Positions 15,211 to 24,269 are shown, counted from the stretch's first letter. The stretch: DNA of 48,795 nt from an uncultured Eubacteriales bacterium (GCA_934378145.1 CAKXXW010000012.1:1-48795); one strand, 5' to 3'. The notes: generated by a model not told the origin, from the letters alone. Translations and numbers: made by a program.

Positions 15211-16215
15211 ATGGCGGGAGAAATAATCGGACTTGACGCCGTGATATGCGGTGCCGCGGGGGTCGTCGGAAAGAAGGAACACGAGGGTCCGCTCGGCGGA
15301 TACTTTGATATGTACGACGGGACCGACGCTTTCGGAACGGATACATGGGAAAAAGCCGAGAGCGAGATGCAGCGGCGCGCGTTGGCGCTTGCTATGAAAA
15401 AGGCATCTGTAAAGGAGGACGGCATAGGCTCTCTCTTTGCCGGCGATCTTCTCAATCAGTGCGTAGGTTCGGCTTACGGTCTGCTTGACTTCAATATTCC
15501 TTATTTCGGGCTTTACGGAGCCTGCTCAACGGCGGCAGAGGGGCTTCTTCTTGCCTCCGTAATGGTGTCGAAGGGCATACACGCTCATTCGGCGGCGGTC
15601 ACCTCATCGCATTACTGCTCGGCGGAGCGTCAGTACCGCACACCGCTCGAATACGGGTCGCAGAGACCCCCGACGGCGCAGTGGACGGTCACGGGAGCGG
15701 GAGCATTCATTGTCGGCGACGGTTCCTGTGACGGAAAAGTAAAAGTTACCGAGGCGCTGCCGGGGATCGTTGTGGAGAAGGGCATCTGCGACGCCAACAA
15801 TATGGGAGCTGCTATGGCTCCGGCGGCGCTTTCGACACTGCTCCGGTACTTTGACGGATCGGGACTTTCGCCGGAGGACTTCGATATGATAATAACCGGA
15901 GACCTCGGATACGAGGGCGGAGCGATGCTCACCGACCTTGCCAGAGCCGAAGGACTTGATATTTCGGGCGTTTACAATGACTGCGGAATGATGATCTTCA
16001 ATCGGGCGATGCAGGATGTCCATGCCGGCGGCTCGGGCTGCGGATGCTCCGCCGTCGTTATGGCGGACTATATCATCCCGAGGCTCGCCGATGGCAAGCT
16101 CGGCAATATACTTTTCCTCGGCACGGGAGCCATGATGAGTCCCGCGAGCCTTCAGCAGGGCTGCGCGATCCCTGCTGTCGCGCATCTTATAAGACTTGAA
16201 AGTCGGGTGAAATGA
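15211..16215 (+). CDS. spoVAD: Stage V sporulation protein AD
   Basis: 334 aa, a normal SpoVAD length. SpoVA proteins form the inner-membrane channel that moves dipicolinic acid into the forespore and out on germination; SpoVAD is the peripheral, thiolase-fold subunit that binds DPA. Clear family stretches are DTWEKAESEMQRRA, GDLLNQCVGSAYGL, YFGLYGACSTAAEGLLLAS, TSSHYCSAERQYRTPLEYG, TGAGAFIVG, DANNMGAAMAPAA and GSGCGCSAVV. It starts at ATG 15211 after GGAG. The stop is directly followed by spoVAEB. SpoVAC, the usual first gene of this set, is not in front of it here: the region upstream is divergent. Confidence 0.95.
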   Translation: MAGEIIGLDAVICGAAGVVGKKEHEGPLGGYFDMYDGTDAFGTDTWEKAESEMQRRALALAMKKASVKEDGIGSLFAGDLLNQCVGSAYGLLDFNIPYFGLYGACSTAAEGLLLASVMVSKGIHAHSAAVTSSHYCSAERQYRTPLEYGSQRPPTAQWTVTGAGAFIVGDGSCDGKVKVTEALPGIVVEKGICDANNMGAAMAPAALSTLLRYFDGSGLSPEDFDMIITGDLGYEGGAMLTDLARAEGLDISGVYNDCGMMIFNRAMQDVHAGGSGCGCSAVVMADYIIPRLADGKLGNILFLGTGAMMSPASLQQGCAIPAVAHLIRLESRVK

Positions 16216-16584
16216 ATGGAAACCTTCCTTAAATTTGTATGGGCGTTTATCGTCGGCGGGCTTTTCTGCGTTGTGGCACAGATACTGATCGACAGGACGA
16301 AGCTCACCCCCGCAAGGATCCTTGTCATTTATGTCGTTGCGGGAGTCGTTCTCGGCGCGGTGGGGCTTTATGAGCCGCTTGCCGAATTTGCCGGCGCGGG
16401 CGCGACGACCCCGCTGACGGGCTTCGGCTTCCTTATATCAAAAGGTGTCCGCGAGGCGGTCAATGAGAAGGGACTTCTCGGTGCGCTGACCGGCGGACTG
16501 ACCGCCGCGGCGGGAGGTACTGCCGCCGCGATATGCTTCGGATACCTTGCCGCACTGATATTCAAGGGCGGTCCGAAGCGCTGA
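16216..16584 (+). CDS. spoVAE: Stage V sporulation protein AE (SpoVAEB type)
   Basis: 122 aa integral membrane protein with three to four hydrophobic helices. It has the SpoVAEB pattern FIVGGLFCVVAQILIDRTKLTPARI, GVVLGAVGLYEPLAEFAGAGATTPLTGFG and LGALTGGLTAAAGGTAAAICFGYLAALIF. It begins immediately after the spoVAD stop, so the two are cotranscribed and probably translationally coupled. It is a membrane subunit of the DPA channel. I see no strong terminator afterwards; 195 bases separate it from degV. Confidence 0.93.
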   Translation: METFLKFVWAFIVGGLFCVVAQILIDRTKLTPARILVIYVVAGVVLGAVGLYEPLAEFAGAGATTPLTGFGFLISKGVREAVNEKGLLGALTGGLTAAAGGTAAAICFGYLAALIFKGGPKR

Positions 16585-16702
16585 AAAGTCCGGAAAAAGC
16601 GTTTTTTGGCGAAAAAAAGTCGGACAAATCCGTGAAAATGTATTGTTTTTATACTTTGACGCGGATTTGTCTGTTTTATTTTGGGCGAAAATGCAGTATC
16701 AT

Positions 16703-16716
16703 TTACAGTGTTGTAA
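16703..16716 (+). promoter_or_regulatory. Short palindrome upstream of the fakB/fakA genes
   Basis: TTACA-GTGT-TGTAA. It lies about 65 bases before the degV start, near a loose TTGGGC-N17-TACAGT promoter-like match. It may be an operator; it does not match the FapR consensus. Confidence 0.25.
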
Positions 16717-16779
16717 TTTATGCGTGCGCGGCGTATGACCGCGACGCGGAAAACGATTCTGCACGGAGGAGAATTTCAG

Positions 16780-17676
16780 ATGAATAAAGTAAAGATCCTT
16801 ACCGATTCCTGCGCCGACCTTTCGGGAGAAATACTCGAAAAGTACGGCATTGATTATGCCAGGATGAGCACCGTCCTTGACGGCAAGACAACTCCGGCTT
16901 CTCTCACATGGGAATATTACACGCCTCATGAGCTTTACGAGACAATAAGAAAGGGTCAGCGCGTGACCACGACGCAGGTCCCGGTTGACGAATTCCAGAG
17001 AATTTTTGAGCTTTACCTCGGCGAGGGCTATGATATAGTTTACATAGGATGCTCGCTGAAGCTGTCGGGTTCGGTCAACACCGCCCGTGTTGTTGCCGGT
17101 AAGCTTGCCGAGACCTTCCCGAATCAGTCCGTGTTCTGCATCGACGCGAAAAATTCGAGCGCCGGTGAGGGACTTCTTGCGATCTACGCCGCAACTCTTG
17201 CCGCCGAAGGAAAGAGCGCCAAGGAGGTAGCCGACGCAGTCTCGGAAAAGAGAGGCAATGTCCTCCAGTATGTCGCCGTTCAGTCGCTTGACTGCCTGCG
17301 CAAGGCGGGGCGCGTCAAGGGCTCAGCCGCATTTTTCGGCAACCTCTTCGGCGTAAGACCGATAATCATTTCGGATGCCGACGGTAACAATGCGCCGATA
17401 AAGAAGGTCAAGGGACGCGTAAATTCGCTCAAGGAATGTGTAAATCTTCTGAAAGAAAACGCATTTGACGACGGTCAGCCGATATATTTTGTGCATGCCG
17501 ATTGTCAGGCGGAAGAGGTCGAGTCGATCAAGGCTATGATAAAGGAAGCCTTCCCGAAGTCCGAGATCATCGTAGGTTATATAGGGCCCATCGTCGGTGC
17601 CTGTGTAGGTCCCGATTCCGTTGGACTTTTCGCCTTCGGAAAAGAAGTGACATACAGGGTGGAAGCCAATGCCTGA
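16780..17676 (+). CDS. DegV family protein, fatty-acid-binding subunit (FakB-like)
   Basis: 298 aa. DegV proteins bind one fatty acid and present it to the kinase FakA. Visible motifs: KILTDSCADLSGEIL at the N-terminus with the family TDS, TTTQVPVDEF, YIGCSLKLSGSVNTA, CIDAKNSSAGEGLL, and SLDCLRKAGRVKGSAAFFGNLFGVRPII, the typical DegV core. The C-terminal segment carries IVGYIGPIVGACVGPDSVGLFAFG. ATG 16780 was chosen for the GGAGGAG SD; upstream in-frame codons lack one. It overlaps the fakA start by 8 bases, which strengthens the FakB reading. Confidence 0.9.
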   Translation: MNKVKILTDSCADLSGEILEKYGIDYARMSTVLDGKTTPASLTWEYYTPHELYETIRKGQRVTTTQVPVDEFQRIFELYLGEGYDIVYIGCSLKLSGSVNTARVVAGKLAETFPNQSVFCIDAKNSSAGEGLLAIYAATLAAEGKSAKEVADAVSEKRGNVLQYVAVQSLDCLRKAGRVKGSAAFFGNLFGVRPIIISDADGNNAPIKKVKGRVNSLKECVNLLKENAFDDGQPIYFVHADCQAEEVESIKAMIKEAFPKSEIIVGYIGPIVGACVGPDSVGLFAFGKEVTYRVEANA

Positions 17677-19339
17677 GGAGAATGTACAGGAAAGATTGCT
17701 CGACGGCAAACTCCTTGCCGAACTTGTCAGAAGCGGAGCTGCGAACCTTTCACAGAATGTGAAGAAGGTCAATGACCTAAATGTTTTCCCGATCCCCGAC
17801 GGAGATACGGGCGACAATATGCTTATGACGATGAAGGGCGGAGCGAATGCCTCACTTGAGGGTTGCGATTCGCTTTCCGATGTTTCGCGCCGTATATCCG
17901 AGGGCATGCTCCTCGGTGCGCGGGGAAATTCGGGAGTTATCCTTTCGCAGTTCTTTGAGGGCTTTGCATCGGCTTTTGCCGGTATGCCTACAGCCGATAT
18001 AGATCAGATCAAGGCGGCGCTTCGCAAGGGCGTCGAATATGCCTACAACGCGGTGGTCGAACCTACCGAGGGTACGATACTTACTGTTATGAGAGAGGCT
18101 ACCGAATATACCTATACATGCAATGCGGCAACGCCGGATGAGCTTCTCGGGGCATTTATCGACGAGGCTAAAAGATCGCTGAAAAAGACCCCCGACCTGC
18201 TTGATGTACTGAAAAAGGCGGGAGTCGTCGATTCGGGCGGTGCGGGACTTGTCTACATAGCAGAGGGGATACGGCAGGCGTACAACGGTCAGTCGGTCTC
18301 TGCGGGACTTGAGATCACCGTCGCCGACAAAAAAGCCGATGTGAATTACGACCTCTTTGACGAAAACAGTGTCATGAAGTACGGGTACTGCACCGAGCTT
18401 CTGATGAGGCTTCAGCGTTGCAAGGTCGATCCCGATACCTTTGACATCAATGTGATAATAGATTACCTCAAGACGATAGGCAATTCGGTCGTCGCCTTCA
18501 AGACCGGAACGGCTGTGAAGCTCCATGTTCATACGATGACCCCGGAGAAGGTCTTTGAATTCTGCCATCAGTTCGGCGAATTCCTCACTGTCAAGGTCGA
18601 GAATATGTCGCTCCAGCATTCCGGCACCGATCTCCCCGATACGGATGAGTTCGCGGTGAAGCAGAATAACGACCGCCGCAGATTCGGAGTCGTTGCCGTC
18701 GCATCGGGTAAGGGGATACAGAATACCTTCCGCGAGATGGGAGCCGACTTCGTTATTGAGGGCGGTCAGAGCATGAATCCCGCGGCATCGGATTTCATAG
18801 AGGCTTTTGATGCGGTCAATGCCGATACGATCATCGTTTTCCCGAACAACGGGAATGTTGTCCTTACGGCAAAGCAGGCGGCGAAGCTCTATACAGGGTC
18901 GGATGTGCGCGTCGTGGAGAGCAAGACGATAGGTCACGGTTACGCGGCACTTACCATGCTCAATCCCGATGCCGAAGATGTGGATGCCATGATGGAAGAG
19001 CTTGAAGAGGCTATGTCGGGAGTTGTGAATGTCGAGATCTCGCGTGCCGTGCGCGACGCGGAAATGGACGGTTTCACGGTTCACCCCGGGGATTATATAG
19101 GTTTCACAGGGAAGCAGATAGTGTCCTGCTCGGCTTCGAGAGAGCAGGCGTTATATGATGCCGCAGAGAAGATAAATCTCTCGGAACATTCGGTCTGTAT
19201 GCTGATAAAGGGAGCCGATGCCTCAGACGAAGAGGCCGAAAGGCTCGTATTCGGGCTTCCGAAAAGCAACAGCGGTGTCGAGGTTTACAGAATAGACGGA
19301 GAACAGGATATTTACGACTATATCCTTGTCGCCGAATAA
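17669..19339 (+). CDS. fakA: Fatty acid kinase, DAK2-domain protein (FakA/YloV type)
   Basis: 556 aa, the usual size for this family. It phosphorylates FakB-bound fatty acids to acyl-phosphate, which PlsX and PlsY use for phospholipid synthesis. The N-terminal DAK2/DhaL domain has PIPDGDTGDNMLMTMKGG with Mg-binding Asp44, Asp46 and Asp49, then GARGNSGVILSQFF and VDSGGAGLVYI. A middle domain has YGYCTELL and VKLHVHTMTPEKV, and the C-terminal EDD-like domain has IIVFPNNGNVVLTAKQAA and ALTMLNPDAEDVD. It overlaps degV, so the two are coexpressed. A long minus-strand frame across it is a shadow. Confidence 0.93.
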   Translation: MPEENVQERLLDGKLLAELVRSGAANLSQNVKKVNDLNVFPIPDGDTGDNMLMTMKGGANASLEGCDSLSDVSRRISEGMLLGARGNSGVILSQFFEGFASAFAGMPTADIDQIKAALRKGVEYAYNAVVEPTEGTILTVMREATEYTYTCNAATPDELLGAFIDEAKRSLKKTPDLLDVLKKAGVVDSGGAGLVYIAEGIRQAYNGQSVSAGLEITVADKKADVNYDLFDENSVMKYGYCTELLMRLQRCKVDPDTFDINVIIDYLKTIGNSVVAFKTGTAVKLHVHTMTPEKVFEFCHQFGEFLTVKVENMSLQHSGTDLPDTDEFAVKQNNDRRRFGVVAVASGKGIQNTFREMGADFVIEGGQSMNPAASDFIEAFDAVNADTIIVFPNNGNVVLTAKQAAKLYTGSDVRVVESKTIGHGYAALTMLNPDAEDVDAMMEELEEAMSGVVNVEISRAVRDAEMDGFTVHPGDYIGFTGKQIVSCSASREQALYDAAEKINLSEHSVCMLIKGADASDEEAERLVFGLPKSNSGVEVYRIDGEQDIYDYILVAE

Positions 19340-19365
19340 AAAATCCGGAGATTCCGGTAAAATGG

Positions 19366-19398
19366 GCTTGCCACACTGCCGCTCGCGGTGCGGCAAGC
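19366..19398 (+). promoter_or_regulatory. Hairpin between fakA and the dehydratase-like gene
   Basis: GCTTGCC-A-CAC pairs with GTG-C-GGCAAGC (7 plus 3 bp with one mismatch). No T run follows, so it is not a simple terminator; it may be an mRNA processing or stability element. Confidence 0.4.
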
Positions 19399-19430
19399 TC
19401 GCTTTGCCGAATAAGAAAGGAGGCTCATGC

Positions 19431-20699
19431 GTGCCGACCGATCAGAAAAGAGAAGATGAGGTCTTCAGAAACGCTCCGTTCACGAAGGAGATGAAGGCTA
19501 CCCATAAGATACTTGCCCCCGATATTTTCCCGATACATATGAAGCTGATCGCGGGGATCTTCCGTATGTACGGATACGATTTCGAGGTGCTTCATTCAAC
19601 CGGAAGAAACATAATAAACACCGGACTCAAATATGTGCATAACGATATGTGCTATCCGGCGATATGTATGAGCGGACAGCAGCTCAATGCCCTCGTATCG
19701 GGAGAATACGATCCGCACCGCGTGGCGCTCATCCAGTTCCAGACGGGCGGAGGCTGCCGTGCGTCAAACTATATATGGATGCTCCGCAAGGCGCTTCACA
19801 ATATGAATATGGACTATGTCCCCGTTATTTCGCTGAGCTTCAACCGTATGGAGCGCTCGGACGGATTCAGAGTCACCCCCGATATGATCGCAAAGGGGCT
19901 TATGGCTCTTGTTTACGGAGATATGATAATGCTCCTGAAAAACCAGACACTGCCTTATGAGGCGCACGCGGGTGACACCGCCGCCACGGTCGAAAAATGG
20001 AACCGCGAGCTTCTCTCGCAATTTTCGCAGAACAAGGGACTTTTCGGCGAGGCTGTACGGAAAAATCTTCACAGCATGGCAGAGGATTTCAGCAAGATCG
20101 AGCGCCTTGATGTGAAGAGGACGAAGGTCGGTATCGTGGGCGAGATCTATGTCAAATATTCGCCGTTCGGAAACAACGGGCTGGAGGAATTTCTGCTTTC
20201 GCAGGGATGCGAGTTTATGGTCCCCGGCGTTATAGGCTTCTTTCAGTTTATGTTTGACAACAGGCAGACCGACTACCGCCTTTACGGAGGCAAAACGAGC
20301 AAGAAGGTCACGGCACAGCTCGGCGCCTTTGCCGCCGCGAGGATGGAAAAGGATATGCTCGATGTGCTGAAGGATTTTCCGTGCTTCACGGCGCCGGCCC
20401 CATTTTCGCATATACGCGAGCTTGGCGACCGTGTGATCGGACGCGGAGTCAAAATGGGAGAGGGCTGGCTCCTTCCCGCCGAGACCGCGGAGCTTATCGA
20501 AAAAGGCTACGACAATATAATCTGCGCCCAACCCTTCGGGTGCCTGCCGAACCACATAGTCGGCAAGGGCGCGATAAGGACAATACGGAATATGTATCCG
20601 GAGGCAAACATATGCCCGGTCGATTACGACTCGGGCGCTTCAAAGGTGAATCAGGAGAACCGTATCAAGCTGATGCTTGCTATGGCAAAGAAGGACTGA
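19431..20699 (+). CDS. 2-hydroxyacyl-CoA dehydratase-like protein (HgdB-related, iron-sulfur)
   Basis: 422 aa. It matches the dehydratase-like domain that in many Firmicutes is fused to the C-terminal end of an activase/DUF2229 protein. Possible cluster or active-site cysteines: NDMCYPAIC (Cys74 and Cys79), TGGGCRASNY, and CAQPFGCLPNHI near the C-terminus. Known relatives use ATP-driven, radical-based dehydration of 2-hydroxyacyl-CoA, but the substrate of this group is not known. I chose GTG 19431 because AAAGGAGG lies 8 bases upstream; the nearby ATG at 19427 is out of frame and soon stops. It is followed 21 bases later by the activase, so they form one operon. Confidence 0.8.
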   Translation: MPTDQKREDEVFRNAPFTKEMKATHKILAPDIFPIHMKLIAGIFRMYGYDFEVLHSTGRNIINTGLKYVHNDMCYPAICMSGQQLNALVSGEYDPHRVALIQFQTGGGCRASNYIWMLRKALHNMNMDYVPVISLSFNRMERSDGFRVTPDMIAKGLMALVYGDMIMLLKNQTLPYEAHAGDTAATVEKWNRELLSQFSQNKGLFGEAVRKNLHSMAEDFSKIERLDVKRTKVGIVGEIYVKYSPFGNNGLEEFLLSQGCEFMVPGVIGFFQFMFDNRQTDYRLYGGKTSKKVTAQLGAFAAARMEKDMLDVLKDFPCFTAPAPFSHIRELGDRVIGRGVKMGEGWLLPAETAELIEKGYDNIICAQPFGCLPNHIVGKGAIRTIRNMYPEANICPVDYDSGASKVNQENRIKLMLAMAKKD

Positions 20700-20720
20700 A
20701 CGAAAGGAGCTGAGGCGAAT

Positions 20721-23639
20721 ATGAAACGCGCGGGACTTGATATAGGCTCAACGACCGTAAAGTGCGTCGTCATCGATGAAAACGGAAAAATACTTTTCAG
20801 CTCCTACGAGCGTCACAGATCTCACATACGCGAGACGGCGTCGCGCCTTCTTTCGGACGTCGCATCGGGATTCGGAAACGAACGGATGATGCTTTCGATT
20901 TCGGGCTCGGCGGGAATGGGGATCGCGGAGACTCTCGGGGTACCGTTTGCACAGGAGGTCTACGCCGCCGGAAGTGCGGTCAAAAAACTTTATCCCGATA
21001 CCGACGCCGTCATAGAGCTTGGCGGAGAGGACGCGAAGATCCTTTTCCTCACCGGAGGTACAGAGGTAAGGATGAACGGCACCTGCGCCGGAGGTACGGG
21101 TGCCTTCATCGACCAGATGGCGGCGCTTATGAATGTCGAAACGGCGGAACTTGATACACTTGCGGAGTCTCATACGCAGGTCTATACCATAGCCTCGCGC
21201 TGCGGGGTCTTCGCAAAAAGCGACATTCAGCCGCTGATAAATCAGGGCGCGAGGAAAGAGGACATAGCCGCGGGCATTTTTTATGCCGTTGCGAACCAGA
21301 CGGTCGCGGGACTTGCGCAGGGAAGGGAGATCGCCGGAAATGTGCTTTATCTCGGCGGTCCGCTGACCTTTTTCCCGCAGCTCCGCGCGGCGTTTGACGA
21401 TGTTCTCGGGATAAAGGGCGTATGCCCCGAAAATTCTCTCTATTATGTTGCACTCGGAGCGGCACTCTCGCCGGCGTCGGAGGAAACGGACCTTTCCGCG
21501 CTTGCGAAGAAGACCGCGACATATTCTTCCGCCGAAGGATATTCGGCGTGCGCACCGCTTTTTACGGATAAGGCGGAATACGATGCCTTCATTTCAAGGC
21601 ACGAAGCCGATTCGGAAAATATAATCTTCCGCGACACACCGGCAAAAGAAATGTATCTCGGCATAGATGCGGGGTCGACTACCGTGAAGGCGGTGCTTTG
21701 CGATGCGGACGGGAACCTTTTCCGCCCTCTCTACACGCCGAACAGCGGCAATCCGGTGCCGATCATAAAGAAATATCTTCAGGAGCTTTACCGTGATTTT
21801 CCCGACATAAAAATAGTCGGTTCGGCTGTGACCGGGTACGGCGAGGATATAATCAAAAACGCCTTTCATACCGATCTCGGCGTGGTCGAGACTATTGCGC
21901 ATTACACCGCAGCGAAGAAATTCTGCCCCGATGTCGATTTTATAATTGACATAGGCGGTCAGGATATAAAATGCTTCAGGATCCGGAACGGCGCGATCGA
22001 CAGTATTTTTCTCAATGAGGCGTGTTCGTCGGGATGCGGCTCGTTTTTGCAGACCTTTGCGGCAGTTCTCGGACTGACGCCGCAGGAATTTTCACAGAAG
22101 GCGCTCTTTGCCGACCGTCCCGTCGACCTCGGGTCGCGCTGTACCGTGTTTATGAACAGCTCGGTCAAGCAGGCGCAGAAGGACGGGGCGAGCGTCGGGA
22201 ACATCGCAGCGGGACTGTCGATAAGTGTTGTGAAGAACGCGCTTTATAAGGTCATACGCTGTGCCGATCCCGAGAGCCTCGGTAAGAACATAGTCGTGCA
22301 GGGCGGTACCTTCGGAAGCGACGCGGTACTGAGAGCTTTTGAGCAGGAGATAGGCAGGAATGTGATCCGTCCGTCGGTCGCCGGACTTATGGGAGCCTAC
22401 GGAGCGGCGCTCTATGCCCGCAAAAAATGTTGCGGACAGGAAAAGAGCGCTCTGGTAAGCGAAGAAGAGCTTAAGAACTTCACCCACGAGGTGAAGGCTG
22501 TCACCTGCAACGGTTGCGGAAACCATTGCCGCCTTACGGTGAATCTCTTTTCGGGGAAGACCTCGTACATTGCCGGAAACCGTTGCGAAAGACCGCTGAA
22601 AAAGAACCGAAACAGCGTTCGTTACGACCTTTTTGAGTATAAGAACGAGCTTCTCATGAAGTATCGGGAAAATATCCGCGAGGAAGGGAAACCGACCGTC
22701 GGGATCCCGATGGGGCTGAATCTTTATGAGCTTCTTCCTTTCTGGTACACCGCGCTGAAAAAGCTCGGCTTCAATGTTATCGTGTCGCCGGTATCGAACC
22801 ATGAACTTTACCGTTCGGGACAGCATACGATTCCGTCCGATACCGTTTGCTTCCCGGCAAAGCTCATGCACGGTCATACCGAGGCTCTGCTGAAAGCGGG
22901 CGTCGACGCGGTATTTTATCCGAGTATGAGCTACAATATAGACGAACATAAAGGCTCGAATCACTTCAACTGCCCGGTCGTCGCCTATTATCCGGAGGTC
23001 ATCGGCGCGAATGTCGCCGCGCTCTCGCGCGTGAAATATATAAACGATTTCATAGGAATACACGATAAAAACGAATTCGTGAAGCATTTCGGCGGAATAC
23101 TTGCCGCTCACGGTTATGTTTTTGGCAAAAGGGAAATAAAAGCGGCTGCCGACGCGGCATACCTTGAATATGACGCATATAAGCGTAAAGTGCGCGAAAA
23201 GGCTGATGAATACCTTGAGCTTGCAAAGCGCGAAAAGCTTCCGGTCATCGTCCTTGCGGGGAGACCCTATCACATCGACCCCGAGATAAATCACGGCATA
23301 GATAAGCTGATATGCGAACTCGGCGCTGTCGTCGTGAGCGAGGATTCGGTCGCGGGAAGAACGGAAAAGTTTGCCACGACGGTGCTGAATCAGTGGACAT
23401 ATCATGCAAGACTCTATTCGGCGGCGAAGTTCGTCTCCGGATGTGAGGATCTTAAGATCAACCTTGTCCAGCTCGTTTCGTTCGGCTGCGGAGTCGATGC
23501 CGTGACGACCGACGAGGTCAGGTCGATACTCGAACGGAACGGAAAGCTCTACACTCAGATAAAAATTGACGAGATAACGAATCTCGGAGCCGTTAAGATA
23601 AGGCTGAGGAGCCTTTTCGCGGTGACGGAAGGAGAATAA
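20721..23639 (+). CDS. Acyl-CoA dehydratase activase with two ATPase domains plus DUF2229
   Basis: 972 aa. Two BcrAD/BadFG-type ATPase domains occur in tandem. The first (about 4-250) has GLDIGSTTVKCVV, GGEDAK, and cluster cysteines in NGTCAGGTGAF and ASRCGVFAKSD. The second (about 312-565) has GIDAGSTTVKAVL, DIGGQDIK, EACSSGCGSF and GSRCTVFMNS. A DUF2229 region follows, with TCNGCGNHC, a further Cys (NRCERP), GIPMGLNLYELLPFW and LAGRPYHIDPEINHGID. Its end, VSFGCGVDAVTTDEV, is dehydratase-like. Activases use ATP to inject one electron into the dehydratase. The separate gene upstream supplies the missing dehydratase domain. SD AAAGGAG precedes the ATG. Confidence 0.87.
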   Translation: MKRAGLDIGSTTVKCVVIDENGKILFSSYERHRSHIRETASRLLSDVASGFGNERMMLSISGSAGMGIAETLGVPFAQEVYAAGSAVKKLYPDTDAVIELGGEDAKILFLTGGTEVRMNGTCAGGTGAFIDQMAALMNVETAELDTLAESHTQVYTIASRCGVFAKSDIQPLINQGARKEDIAAGIFYAVANQTVAGLAQGREIAGNVLYLGGPLTFFPQLRAAFDDVLGIKGVCPENSLYYVALGAALSPASEETDLSALAKKTATYSSAEGYSACAPLFTDKAEYDAFISRHEADSENIIFRDTPAKEMYLGIDAGSTTVKAVLCDADGNLFRPLYTPNSGNPVPIIKKYLQELYRDFPDIKIVGSAVTGYGEDIIKNAFHTDLGVVETIAHYTAAKKFCPDVDFIIDIGGQDIKCFRIRNGAIDSIFLNEACSSGCGSFLQTFAAVLGLTPQEFSQKALFADRPVDLGSRCTVFMNSSVKQAQKDGASVGNIAAGLSISVVKNALYKVIRCADPESLGKNIVVQGGTFGSDAVLRAFEQEIGRNVIRPSVAGLMGAYGAALYARKKCCGQEKSALVSEEELKNFTHEVKAVTCNGCGNHCRLTVNLFSGKTSYIAGNRCERPLKKNRNSVRYDLFEYKNELLMKYRENIREEGKPTVGIPMGLNLYELLPFWYTALKKLGFNVIVSPVSNHELYRSGQHTIPSDTVCFPAKLMHGHTEALLKAGVDAVFYPSMSYNIDEHKGSNHFNCPVVAYYPEVIGANVAALSRVKYINDFIGIHDKNEFVKHFGGILAAHGYVFGKREIKAAADAAYLEYDAYKRKVREKADEYLELAKREKLPVIVLAGRPYHIDPEINHGIDKLICELGAVVVSEDSVAGRTEKFATTVLNQWTYHARLYSAAKFVSGCEDLKINLVQLVSFGCGVDAVTTDEVRSILERNGKLYTQIKIDEITNLGAVKIRLRSLFAVTEGE

Positions 23640-23641
23640 GG

Positions 23642-24259
23642 ATGCTTTACCTTACCTGCGCTCTTGCAGTACTTTGCGGATACCTTGTCGGAGGGATAAA
23701 TCCTTCGATAATACTTTCAAGGCTCGTATATAAAAAGGATATAAGGGAATGCGGGAGCGGCAATCCCGGCTTTACGAATTTCAAGCGTACTTTCGGCAAC
23801 GGAGCCGTGACATGGATAGTACTGCTTGCCGATATACTTAAAACGGCACTGCCGATCATCGTCTTTTCCTGCGTGATGGGGGCGGTGTTCGGGCAGAGGC
23901 AGCTCGGCGCGGCGCTTACGGGCTTTGCCTGTATGCTCGGTCACGCCTTTCCGGTCTGGTATGGCTTTCGCGGAGGAAAGAGCTTTGTCGCGGGATTTGC
24001 GACAGCCTGCTTTGTCGATTGGAGAGTGGGACTGATATTCCTCGGTGTCTTTATGATCCTTCTTTTCTCGGCGAAGTATATGTCTCTTGCGTCGATAGTC
24101 GGAACGCTCGTTTATCCGATAGCACTTCCGTTCTTTCATCCGTCTGTCGCTGTCGAGATCCTTGCGGTCTGCTCGGCGCTTCTTGTGGTCATCAGACACC
24201 GGAAGAATATAGCAAGGCTCTTTTCCGGTAAAGAACCGAAATTTCATCTTAAAAAATAA
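23642..24259 (+). CDS. plsY: Glycerol-3-phosphate acyltransferase, PlsY-like
   Basis: 205 aa multi-pass membrane enzyme that moves an acyl group from acyl-phosphate to glycerol-3-phosphate, the first step of phospholipid synthesis. The three PlsY motifs are present in variant form: GSGNPGFTN (38-46; classically GSGNxGATN), GHAFPVWYGFRGGKS (100-114; classically ending GGKG) and RHRKNIARLFSGKEPKF near the end. About five to six hydrophobic segments are visible. The SD AAGGAG is inside the last codons of the activase gene, so it is in the same operon. Shared strand with fakB-fakA links acyl-phosphate production and use. Confidence 0.87.
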   Translation: MLYLTCALAVLCGYLVGGINPSIILSRLVYKKDIRECGSGNPGFTNFKRTFGNGAVTWIVLLADILKTALPIIVFSCVMGAVFGQRQLGAALTGFACMLGHAFPVWYGFRGGKSFVAGFATACFVDWRVGLIFLGVFMILLFSAKYMSLASIVGTLVYPIALPFFHPSVAVEILAVCSALLVVIRHRKNIARLFSGKEPKFHLKK

Positions 24260-24269
24260 TGATAAAAGC

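Noticed and set aside
16703..16716. FapR operator before the fatty acid kinase genes
   Set aside because: TTACA-GTGT-TGTAA does not fit the longer FapR consensus; kept only as a short palindrome.
17852..19084. 410-aa minus-strand frame across fakA
   Set aside because: Shadow of a well-supported gene; no recognisable domain.
22092..23405. 437-aa minus-strand frame across the activase gene
   Set aside because: Shadow frame; the plus-strand gene has intact domains throughout.
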